Shown: positions 1 to 5,835, counted from the first letter of the stretch. The stretch is DNA of 5,972 bases from Candidatus Woesearchaeota archaeon (GCA_016180165.1 JACPBU010000068.1:1-5972); one strand, 5' to 3'. The notes: a model not told the origin generated them from the sequence alone. Made by a program: numbers and translations.

Positions 1-1
1 A

Positions 2-175
2 ACTCATAAATCGGAATGACCATATTCTTTTCAAATTCCAATGCAATTCCCCTCGTGACAATCCGTTTCCAAATACGACTAACCTTTCCCCCAATAATTT
101 ATAATGTGTTTGGTGGAATCCATCGCCTGTTTTTAGCCGTTCTACTCGATGGCTGACTTTATCCGCACCAAACAA
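2..175 (-). CDS. Doubtful partial open frame running off the left edge
   Basis: A minus-strand frame stays open from a stop at 199-197 to the window edge. Its only early start is TTG at 175-173, giving about 58 codons before the edge. I recognise no family. The one observation in its favour is an A/T-rich element read on the minus strand as ATTAAAATAAG (about 206-196), centred about 26 bp upstream of the TTG. That is the spacing expected for a leaderless archaeal transcript. The same element could serve the divergent glycosyltransferase gene. Against it: the start is a TTG, no motif is recognisable, and an open frame of this length can arise by chance in about 200 bases. The call is therefore weak. 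Confidence 0.15.
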   Translation of the reverse strand, partial: MFGADKVSHRVERLKTGDGFHQTHYKLLGERLVVFGNGLSRGELHWNLKRIWSFRFMS

Positions 176-206
176 TATATTAATCTTGAAATAATCTTAT
201 TTTAAT
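173..206 (+). promoter_or_regulatory. Candidate TATA region for the glycosyltransferase gene
   Basis: Two AT-rich elements precede the ATG at 233. CAATATATTAAT at 173-184 would give a start of transcription near 205. TTATTTTAA at 197-205 is preceded by purine-rich GAAATAA, resembling a BRE, and would place transcription start near 226, only a few bases before the ATG. The second fits the short or absent leaders suggested for other genes here. No Shine-Dalgarno sequence precedes the ATG (bases read GGCGACACCGAG), which agrees with a leaderless message. Which box is used cannot be decided from sequence. Confidence 0.4.
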
Positions 207-232
207 CGTGTTTTGTTTTGGGCGACACCGAG

Positions 233-1408
233 ATGCAGAAAGCCATCATAGTAACTCCTTACGCTGAACCGGAGAAAGGCGCGTGCACAATACGCGTAAA
301 TTTTTTCAAGGACTCCCTAATAGACGCTGGCTTTGCGGTAGAGGTACTCGCGCCGAAGAGGGAATCTACTCCAGAGCTTCCGGGATTCAGACGCGTTTCG
401 TCAAAAATAGACATGGCATTCAGGATAATCTCCAGGAAACCATACCTTGTTCTCGGGGTTTCCCCGCCCCTCCAGCCCAATGTCTTCGCCCTTTCTGCAT
501 CAAAAATCTGCGGGGCAAAATTCATCCTCGATGCAAAGGAAGACCCTTTATACATTGCGCCGAAGACTGACTCGTTACAGGCGAAGCTGAAGAATCTTAT
601 TTTCCTCATCTCCAGGAAATTTGTTTATATTTTGTCGGACAAGCTTCTTTTCCTTACAAAGTCCGACCTCAACAGCGCTGCCACGGACTATTCGCTCCCT
701 GAAAGCAAACTTGTTCTTCTCATGAACGGAACAGACACAAAGAAAGTCAGGTTTGACAAGTTACAGAGGGATTATGTAAGGAAAAAATTCGGGATTTCGG
801 AATCTGAATTGGTTCTTGTTTACGGCGGGAGCACAGGTGATGAGGAAGTGGAGCAGTTCTTAGAGAGCGTGAGACACTTGGCAGAATCGAATCAGTTGAG
901 AATTATCCTGGTGCTGGCTTATGAGGAGAATAAAGCATCTAAAAGACAATTTGACAACCTTGTGGCGAGAATTGAGCAACTTGGAATAGAAAGGAAGGTT
1001 GCCTGTATCTCCAACATCGATTACTCCGAAATGTACAAGTATTTGTCCGCGGCAGATGTTGGAATAATACCCTGGCCAAATGAGCTTGTCACAAGCATCC
1101 CCGTAAAGCTTTTTGATTATAGCGCCGCTGGCCTTTTCATATTGGCAAAGGCACCTGAAAAATCGGAACTCTCCGAATTCATTCGAAAAAACACCCTGGG
1201 AATTTCAGTTTCTGGATGGCACGGCTTCAGCCTTGAAGTTGAAAAAATGCTCAAGTCAAGGAAATCAATTTCGGTTTTCAGGGAATCTAACAGAAAAAAA
1301 GCACAATCCATGTTTGACCGTAGTATGCAGGCAATAAAATTCAAATCAATTATAGAAAGACTTATGAGTTACACGGGTATGAACCCAGAAAAACCTCCCG
1401 CAAAATAG
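233..1408 (+). CDS. GT4-type (GT-B fold) glycosyltransferase, WbuB-like
   Basis: This 391-residue protein looks like a cytoplasmic GT-B glycosyltransferase of the GT4/GT1 superfamily, which transfers a sugar from a nucleotide donor onto a growing glycan. The N-terminal Rossmann half starts IIVTPY (5-10) and has the family-like acceptor-side segment RVNFFKDSLIDAGFAVEVLAP (21-41, read with gaps against relatives). SPPLQPNVFAL (77-87) and ILDAKEDP (98-105) resemble the SPP... and DVRD... motifs of WbuB-like enzymes. SDKLLFLTKSD (135-145) and LMNGTDTKK (163-171) mark the hinge. The C-terminal donor half has VLVYGGS (194-200) and SAADVGIIPWP (272-282), followed by SIPVKLFDYSAAG (288-300). The family's EX7E pair appears altered: Asp295 replaces the usual second Glu, and Thr287 stands at the first position. 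The ATG at 233 is preferred to an in-frame TTG at 218 because the Rossmann strand begins directly after it. The gene converges with the flippase gene. Sugar specificity cannot be read. Confidence 0.85.
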   Translation: MQKAIIVTPYAEPEKGACTIRVNFFKDSLIDAGFAVEVLAPKRESTPELPGFRRVSSKIDMAFRIISRKPYLVLGVSPPLQPNVFALSASKICGAKFILDAKEDPLYIAPKTDSLQAKLKNLIFLISRKFVYILSDKLLFLTKSDLNSAATDYSLPESKLVLLMNGTDTKKVRFDKLQRDYVRKKFGISESELVLVYGGSTGDEEVEQFLESVRHLAESNQLRIILVLAYEENKASKRQFDNLVARIEQLGIERKVACISNIDYSEMYKYLSAADVGIIPWPNELVTSIPVKLFDYSAAGLFILAKAPEKSELSEFIRKNTLGISVSGWHGFSLEVEKMLKSRKSISVFRESNRKKAQSMFDRSMQAIKFKSIIERLMSYTGMNPEKPPAK

Positions 1409-1413
1409 CGGGG
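1389..1413 (-). terminator. Hairpin plus T tract downstream of the flippase gene
   Basis: Read on the minus strand, CCCGC-TATTTT-GCGGG (1412-1397) forms a 5 bp all-GC stem, followed after AGG by TTTTT (1393-1389). This is the form of an intrinsic terminator and lies about 55 bases past the flippase stop. It overlaps the last codons and the stop (TAG, 1406-1408) of the convergent glycosyltransferase gene, whose stop sits at the loop edge. In archaea the U tract alone often matters more than the stem, so the stem's role is inferred. Confidence 0.5.
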
Positions 1414-1464
1414 ACTTTCAACCAAATCCGCCCCCGCGCATTGGAGGCTGGCTGGTTCCGAGAC

Positions 1465-2823
1465 CTATTTAGTAAATCTTTTTTTTCTGGCCTTGATTTC
1501 GAGTATACCCCTTTCAAGCAACTCGTAGTCGTATCTGTTAGGAATCACCAAACTTGCTGCATTTATAGATTTGCCACGGACTTTTTGCAAAAAGTGCCAC
1601 TTGGCCAAAACATCAAATGAAAAAGATAGAACCCTGCTTAAACACAGGCCAAAAAGCCCGAAATAAATTACCAGCAGAGAGCCTGAAACGAGTGAGACTA
1701 CCAGCAACAGTATTGACGTGAACGCAAGAATCTTCTGCTGTTTGAGGCCGAAGAACAATGGCTTCATTGGTATGTTCAGGACAAATGCGAACATTGCTAA
1801 AAGGAGAATCCTGAATGAACCCGCATATGGGACGAATTCACTGCCGAGCACGAGATTTATTGCCGTTTCCGAAAACAGCATGAAAAACAATACAATCGGG
1901 ACTGATGCAAAGAGCATGTATTTAGTGGCCCTGAAAATAACGTTTGTCGAATCGCTTTTTTTTCCAAGCTTGCTGACAAGAGGGTAAAAAATCGTTTCAA
2001 GCGGCTCGAATAACCATCTTATTATTATCAGGAATTTCCACAGCGCAGCATATATGCCCACGGCTTTAACGCCGAGGAAATACTCCACTATCCAAAATAT
2101 TATATTTGACTCGAAGTTCCTCGCTTGGGAAAAAACAATCACCCATTTGCCATGCTTTTTTATCATCTCCGTGAAGTCCGACAATTTTCCATGCGCGGAA
2201 AATACAAGCTGCTTTACCTGCAGAGGTATCCTGAACCAGAACAGCGCTAACATCAGCATGTCAGCCACGACTATGGACATCAGCACGATTTCGGTTTTTG
2301 CACCCAAAAACATAAAACCTGCATAGATAGCCGTGAGCCTAAGGAGTGCCTCGACAACAAAAGACAGTGCATAGCTCTTGAATTCCGAAGACATCTGGAA
2401 GGAAGTTGTGTAGATGTTCCTGAGGCCACCGACTATTATGAGCAGCCCTATGGGCAGTATAATACCTGAAAGATTTTTTTGGAAGTACCCGGATATCTGT
2501 TGGGAAAAAATAATGCATGACGCACCTATAATAATTCCTGCCAGGAGCTGCAGCGCCACATAACCCTTCATAAGGCCAGCTGCCTTTTCTCGGTTATTTT
2601 CGTTTATCTCCTTCGATACATCTGAAACCATGACTGTGCCAATGCCTTGATCAATGAGCAATACAAAAAATGAAATAACAGTCATTGAAAGAGTGTACAA
2701 GCCAAAACCATAGATGCCGAGGCCGCTGAGCAGCATCAGGAATGTAACGAGGTTTATCCCGGCGCTGAAAATGTTGCTCAGTGTAATCAATGCGGAGGAT
2801 TTGAAGATTTCCTTCAGAACCAT
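1465..2823 (-). CDS. Wzx-like polysaccharide flippase (MOP superfamily)
   Basis: This 452-residue, very hydrophobic protein fits the Wzx/MurJ-type oligosaccharide flippase group (COG2244, MOP exporter superfamily). Members move undecaprenyl- or dolichyl-linked oligosaccharides from the inner to the outer face of the cytoplasmic membrane. I count about twelve probable membrane helices: near 11-33, 41-59, 84-106, 118-134, 151-172, 177-196, 226-250 (less clear), 254-272, 302-325, 336-358, 365-386 and 388-408. The N-terminal amphipathic start (LKEIFKSSALITLSNIFSAG) and the mid-protein GVKAVGIYAALWKF (251-264) are typical of the family. The last 40 residues are hydrophilic and Lys/Arg rich, consistent with a cytoplasmic tail. 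The start is an ATG at 2823 with no evident ribosome-binding site or TATA box, so it is probably transcribed with the DUF115 gene upstream. It is last in the minus-strand set, ahead of a hairpin terminator. The substrate is unknown. Confidence 0.9.
   Translation of the reverse strand: MVLKEIFKSSALITLSNIFSAGINLVTFLMLLSGLGIYGFGLYTLSMTVISFFVLLIDQGIGTVMVSDVSKEINENNREKAAGLMKGYVALQLLAGIIIGASCIIFSQQISGYFQKNLSGIILPIGLLIIVGGLRNIYTTSFQMSSEFKSYALSFVVEALLRLTAIYAGFMFLGAKTEIVLMSIVVADMLMLALFWFRIPLQVKQLVFSAHGKLSDFTEMIKKHGKWVIVFSQARNFESNIIFWIVEYFLGVKAVGIYAALWKFLIIIRWLFEPLETIFYPLVSKLGKKSDSTNVIFRATKYMLFASVPIVLFFMLFSETAINLVLGSEFVPYAGSFRILLLAMFAFVLNIPMKPLFFGLKQQKILAFTSILLLVVSLVSGSLLVIYFGLFGLCLSRVLSFSFDVLAKWHFLQKVRGKSINAASLVIPNRYDYELLERGILEIKARKKRFTK
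1479..1486 (+). terminator. T8 tract, possible terminator for the glycosyltransferase
   Basis: Eight consecutive T residues on the plus strand lie about 70 bases after the glycosyltransferase stop. Archaeal RNA polymerase commonly stops at such tracts without a stem. The tract also encodes consecutive Lys codons at the end of the flippase on the other strand, so it may be only coding sequence. A GCGGGG/CCCCGC inverted repeat (1408-1413 and 1432-1437) lies between it and the gene. Confidence 0.3.
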
Positions 2824-2841
2824 CTAGTCACGGCCACGCGA

Positions 2842-2979
2842 TTATGGGAGTACGGCGGATTCCGCCATTTTCCAATAGAAGACAAAGGCAAAAAGGTAAA
2901 ATACCCCACTGATGAAGCTAAGTGACGGATAGGGGCAAAAATTACAAGATGACAGGAAGCCCCCGATAAAATCAAGCAC
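2842..2979 (-). CDS. Possible 45-residue hydrophobic small protein
   Basis: A minus-strand frame begins with GTG (2979-2977), overlaps the DUF115 stop by eight bases, and ends with TAA at 2844-2842, eighteen bases before the flippase start. The predicted product has 45 residues. Residues 3-36 are strongly hydrophobic and aromatic, with two Cys (12 and 15, as CNFC), and could form one or two membrane segments; the end is KMAESAVLP. The frame also stays open upstream inside the DUF115 gene. For: it fills an otherwise unexplained 148-base gap, and its overlapping start suggests translational coupling. Against: no recognisable family, a GTG start without a clear ribosome-binding site, and T-rich non-coding DNA also translates to hydrophobic residues. 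Confidence 0.25.
   Translation of the reverse strand: MLDFIGGFLSSCNFCPYPSLSFISGVFYLFAFVFYWKMAESAVLP
2854..2866. repeat. 13 bp perfect palindrome before the flippase gene
   Basis: GGCGGA-T-TCCGCC is a perfect inverted repeat around one central base. It lies 31-43 bp upstream of the flippase start and inside the possible small ORF. As RNA it could fold as GGCGG-AAT-CCGCC. No T tract follows it on the minus strand, so a terminator role is unlikely. It could be an operator half-site pair, an RNA processing stem, or chance. Confidence 0.3.
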
Positions 2980-4240
2980 CGCCAGAATATCTCTTCCGCA
3001 AAGCAGGTATATACGAAGGAGTGCGCGAAATGTATTCCCTCCCGTGTTTCTCCCCTGCCACGATAAATTTTTCAGTCGCAATGCAGTTCTCTTCATAGTA
3101 GGACTGGAAGTCTGTATCGCGGAAAAATGACGGATGCGTATCCTGGACCGTCTGCTTCAGCCCGTCATAATGGGCTTTGCCAGCATGGCTCCAAAAAAGT
3201 TTGTCCCCTGGTTTCCTGCCGTCACATCCAATGACAAAAACCTCCTTCGTGAATGATGACGCCAATGGAAGCATGAACGACACCAAAGTATTGTTTGAAA
3301 GCTTCACCGAGAGGTCGGAAGCGGTGGGTATCCTAAACTGCCCGAAAATGTCGAGCCTCAAACCTATTATCCTATCCTCAATCTCCGGATAATGCGCGAT
3401 AAAAAACGGCATTACATCCTCGCGCGTGACGGCAAAGCATCCGCTCCTGCAGACATTGAGCATCTGCTTCCTGAATTTAGCGGCATATTTCGAGGGACCG
3501 TCATGGTAAGCAAAATCCCCAAATACCACGGCATGCGGCATTATGTGCTTCATGAGGGCGGCATCGTTGATGGCTGTATTAGCCACTATGCGGAAACCAT
3601 CCGAAAAATCCATGGAAATAGCATCTGAGAGGGAAGGCCCGGTGCCGAATACGTATGACCTGGCCTTGCCATCAACGAGACTTGCCAATCTGGAAAAATT
3701 ATTGCCGGAAATTTCCCTTATGCGCTCCCTTGATTTCATGGAAAGCGTGGAATTGAAAGCCATGACATAGTTCTTTGATTCCGTGACTCCGGAATAATTC
3801 TTGTCCACTAGAAATGTTCTGCCAAAAGAGAGCGGGAATCCTGGCAATGAAAACAGCCGGATTTCCTTCCAGAGAAGTATAGCGCCGGGGCTCGCAGCGA
3901 GAGAAATGGCTTTAGGCGAATCGCATTCCACCACCTCAACATCAGCCTTTTCGCCCAGAAAATTTTCCTGTGATTCTGGAGGCCGGACTTTGCCAGCAAT
4001 CCGGGAAACTTCCCTTGACACAGGAATAATAACTCTGGGTTTTGAATAGCCCGATTCCGGGAAATACCAGTGTGCACGGTTAAAAATGTCTGTAAATTCC
4101 TCTTTGGATTTGACTATTGGGAAAAAAACGAGCCTGGAAAAAGGAGAAGGACTGAAAACCAGCTCATGCAGCATTATGGCAAACCTGAGGAAAAGCCCGA
4201 AAATTTTTTTGCCAAGGGAATTGGTTCCTGCATTACCCAT
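2972..4240 (-). CDS. DUF115/MptE-like protein, candidate CMP-sugar transferase
   Basis: This 422-residue protein carries a DUF115 domain. The family includes the archaeal pterin kinase MptE and the Maf/PseD proteins implicated in adding nonulosonic acids to flagellins. Residues 1-190 form an N-terminal region I do not recognise, with a hydrophobic stretch near 12-43. The DUF115 core begins SYVFGTGPSLSDA (195-207), a nucleotide-binding glycine loop, followed by RIVANTAI (217-224, Asn221) and VVFGDF (238-243). SNNTLVSFMLPLA (315-327) leads into EVFVIGCDGR (333-342), then a His-rich stretch (His352, His357) and DTHPSFFRDTDF (367-378). The order resembles GT42 sialyltransferases such as Cst-II: GNGPSL, CNQF, SGIDFY, and the catalytic His in GHSKNTD. 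His369 is my candidate for the catalytic base. With a CMP-sugar synthetase two genes upstream, a glycan transferase is likelier than pterin pyrophosphokinase; this is inference. The ATG at 4240 lies 26 bp after the aldolase stop. Confidence 0.75.
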   Translation of the reverse strand: MGNAGTNSLGKKIFGLFLRFAIMLHELVFSPSPFSRLVFFPIVKSKEEFTDIFNRAHWYFPESGYSKPRVIIPVSREVSRIAGKVRPPESQENFLGEKADVEVVECDSPKAISLAASPGAILLWKEIRLFSLPGFPLSFGRTFLVDKNYSGVTESKNYVMAFNSTLSMKSRERIREISGNNFSRLASLVDGKARSYVFGTGPSLSDAISMDFSDGFRIVANTAINDAALMKHIMPHAVVFGDFAYHDGPSKYAAKFRKQMLNVCRSGCFAVTREDVMPFFIAHYPEIEDRIIGLRLDIFGQFRIPTASDLSVKLSNNTLVSFMLPLASSFTKEVFVIGCDGRKPGDKLFWSHAGKAHYDGLKQTVQDTHPSFFRDTDFQSYYEENCIATEKFIVAGEKHGREYISRTPSYIPALRKRYSGGA

Positions 4241-4262
4241 AGTGTTACCATTGTGAGGAGCA

Positions 4263-4272
4263 GATACTATAG
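4263..4272 (-). promoter_or_regulatory. Weak TATA-like element before the DUF115 gene
   Basis: Read on the minus strand, CTATAGTATC is centred about 27 bp upstream of the ATG at 4240, the spacing of an archaeal TATA box for a leaderless message. It overlaps the aldolase stop codon. It departs from the usual T/A-rich consensus and may be coincidental. Read-through from the aldolase gene is equally plausible given the 26 bp gap. Confidence 0.2.
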
Positions 4273-5049
4273 CTTCTTGCGGGTAAACTCGTGTATGGAT
4301 TCAATCCCTATGCGGCACGCCGAACCGAGTAGGAGAGTGTCAAGGCTATAGCCTATAAACCGGTACCCTGATTTTATTAGCCCGATACATTTTTCCGCGT
4401 CTGGCTGCACGCAGTGGTATCCGCTGAGTGCATTTGCACTCTTCGCCGCAGCAAGGGTTTTTGACAGGGCACTTTTCATCTCGCCGGAGTCAAATTCGCC
4501 TGGTTTTCCAATAGACCCTGAGATGTCATAAGGGCCTATGAGGAACCCGTCCACCCCTTTTACCGAAAGTATTGCGCCGATGTTTTTCACTGCATCAATG
4601 TGCTCTATCTGGACTATGACGACGGCTTCTTTCTGGAGATTGTCCCTGTACTCCTCAAAAGAAAACCCGTATCCCTGCGCACGTGCAAGGCCAACGCCCC
4701 TTTTTCCGAAAGGGGGATAATAGGCCGCTTCGACGCATTTCCGTGCATCCTCTGCCGAGTTCACCATTGGCACTATCACCCCTGTGCTCCCGGCATCCAT
4801 AACCCTCTTTATAATCACTGGGTCGTTCGATGGCACCCTGACAAGAGGAATGCAGCCGGCACCCCTGATGGCGCATATCATGTTCTGCGCCTGCTCAAGG
4901 GAAATCACGCTGTGCTCCATGTCTATTGCCAGCCAGTCGAAGCCCATTTTCGCCATAAGTTCGGCCACTGCCGGATGCCCAAGGGTAATCCATGAGCCCA
5001 AAGTAAGCTCGCGTCTTGCGAGCTTCCGCTTGAATTCAGCGTTATCCAC
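4267..5049 (-). CDS. HpcH/HpaI-family class II pyruvate aldolase
   Basis: This 260-residue cytoplasmic enzyme belongs to the HpcH/HpaI aldolase family (COG3836), whose members include HpaI, GarL and RhmA. They use a divalent metal to cleave or form 2-keto-3-deoxy acids from pyruvate and an aldehyde. The key residues of E. coli HpaI have clear counterparts: His46 in DMEHS (43-47), Arg71 in VRVP (70-73), Gln147 and metal ligand Glu149 in VQIEH (146-150), and metal ligand Asp175 in GPYDISGSIG (172-181). GVIVPMVNSAEDA (90-102) and KRGVGLARA (116-124) are also typical. Length is normal for the family. The start is GTG at 5049-5047; the N-terminus aligns with relatives from there, and a TATA-like box is spaced for it. 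It follows the NeuA-like gene by 50 bp. Family relatives are usually catabolic, but the neighbours here all suggest glycan synthesis, so I infer it may run in the condensing direction to make an ulosonic acid. The true aldehyde substrate is unknown. Confidence 0.9.
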   Translation of the reverse strand: MDNAEFKRKLARRELTLGSWITLGHPAVAELMAKMGFDWLAIDMEHSVISLEQAQNMICAIRGAGCIPLVRVPSNDPVIIKRVMDAGSTGVIVPMVNSAEDARKCVEAAYYPPFGKRGVGLARAQGYGFSFEEYRDNLQKEAVVIVQIEHIDAVKNIGAILSVKGVDGFLIGPYDISGSIGKPGEFDSGEMKSALSKTLAAAKSANALSGYHCVQPDAEKCIGLIKSGYRFIGYSLDTLLLGSACRIGIESIHEFTRKKL

Positions 5050-5068
5050 GAATTAAATACGCCATGTG

Positions 5069-5081
5069 TAATTAAAAAATA
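5069..5081 (-). promoter_or_regulatory. TATA-like box before the aldolase; also U-rich stop signal
   Basis: On the minus strand TATTTTTTAATTA is centred about 26 bp upstream of the GTG start at 5049, matching an archaeal TATA box for a leaderless transcript. It also contains six consecutive T about 20 bases after the NeuA-like stop, so it could terminate that upstream transcript. Both roles could coexist. No Shine-Dalgarno sequence is seen before the GTG, which favours the promoter reading. Confidence 0.45.
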
Positions 5082-5099
5082 GTTTGGTACGGATGCATT

Positions 5100-5777
5100 T
5101 CAGACATTAGGCATTTTCATGAGAGCCTGGGTGAGCAGGAAATCTTGTTCGGTGTCTATGTCAAGCGCTTCCGGCACACCAATCTCGAACATTAACGGCC
5201 TGGAATCGATTCGGGTGCAGCGCCTCATGAAGCTCTTTCTGGAAAAAATGTACAGGCTGGAATTTTCCTCGAAAACCGGCTCAAGGTCCTGTGTCCTTAT
5301 AAGTTCATCCGGATTATGATTAACCGGCCTGCACTTTGCATCGTAGAGCCTGGCCTGTATGCGGGTTACACTGAAGAGCGAATCCCTTGATTTTGAGGAA
5401 AAGAATTGGTCAATTGCATTGTCGATTGTACTGGCCTTCAGGAGAGGGTTCGTGGCATGCGTCTGGATGAAGTAATCACCATCCAGCACACCAATGGCGT
5501 TCTGTATGAGCTTATTCACAGAAACCTTGTCCCCTATAAGGGCTTTAGGCCGTTCAATAACCCGTATGAACGGAAAATTTGACTCGATATCTGACTTTAT
5601 CTTTGAACTGTCGGTGTCAACCACTATCTCTGAAACACCCCTTGCTTTGCGGAGCGTGCCTACAATCCAGTGGTACAGGGGCTTCCCTGACAGCAACCGC
5701 ATGTTTTTTGACGGCACCCTCTCGCTGTGGCCTTTGAGGGGAATTATTGCGGTGACCGACTTCCTCGCCGCTTGCAT
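5100..5777 (-). CDS. NeuA-like CMP-sugar (acylneuraminate-type) cytidylyltransferase
   Basis: This 225-residue enzyme belongs to the acylneuraminate cytidylyltransferase group (NeuA/PseF/KdsB-like, COG1083), which activates 3-deoxy-2-keto sugar acids with CTP to give CMP-sugars and pyrophosphate. The CTP-binding loop is AIIPLKGHSERVPSKN (10-25). VVDTDS (52-57) and HATNPLLKASTID (107-119) correspond to the usual TDS and QPTSPLR segments. RTQDLEPVFEENSSLYIFS (161-179) corresponds to RRQDLPPVYxENGxIYI and supplies sugar-acid contacts. EALDIDTEQDF (203-213) gives the metal-binding Asp206 and Asp208. The start chosen is the ATG at 5777-5775: it sits just before the first strand, gives the usual family length, and lies 29 bp from an excellent TATA box. 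The frame continues upstream to another ATG at 5951, but that extension has no family match. The altered motifs suggest a sugar acid other than Neu5Ac. It heads the minus-strand set. Confidence 0.9.
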   Translation of the reverse strand: MQAARKSVTAIIPLKGHSERVPSKNMRLLSGKPLYHWIVGTLRKARGVSEIVVDTDSSKIKSDIESNFPFIRVIERPKALIGDKVSVNKLIQNAIGVLDGDYFIQTHATNPLLKASTIDNAIDQFFSSKSRDSLFSVTRIQARLYDAKCRPVNHNPDELIRTQDLEPVFEENSSLYIFSRKSFMRRCTRIDSRPLMFEIGVPEALDIDTEQDFLLTQALMKMPNV

Positions 5778-5800
5778 CAAATACAGGATGCCACGGCAGG

Positions 5801-5820
5801 CTTTTATATTAAACTTATTT
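5801..5820 (-). promoter_or_regulatory. Archaeal promoter (BRE plus TATA box) of the NeuA-like gene
   Basis: Read on the minus strand, TTTAATATAAAAG (5813-5801) is a strong archaeal-type TATA box, preceded by purine-rich AAATAAG resembling a BRE. Its centre is about 29 bp from the ATG at 5777, so transcription should start at or within a few bases of the start codon. No Shine-Dalgarno sequence precedes the ATG (bases read CATCCTGTATTTG). This element is the best evidence that the host is an archaeon with leaderless messages and that the gene starts at 5777. Confidence 0.65.
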
Positions 5821-5835
5821 TTCAAGGAGGGTTCT

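Noticed and set aside
16..156. Plus-strand 46-codon hydrophobic frame upstream of the glycosyltransferase
   Set aside because: No ribosome-binding site, no promoter visible within the window edge, and no recognisable family; probably chance in AT-rich DNA.
218..232. TTG start five codons upstream of the glycosyltransferase ATG
   Set aside because: The Rossmann strand begins right after the ATG at 233, TTG is a weaker start, and no ribosome-binding site supports it.
259..609. Minus-strand 116-codon open frame
   Set aside because: It lies antisense to the glycosyltransferase N-terminal domain and has no recognisable motif.
4600..4995. Plus-strand 131-codon open frame
   Set aside because: It lies wholly antisense to the aldolase, whose catalytic residues are all present. 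It has no motif of its own.
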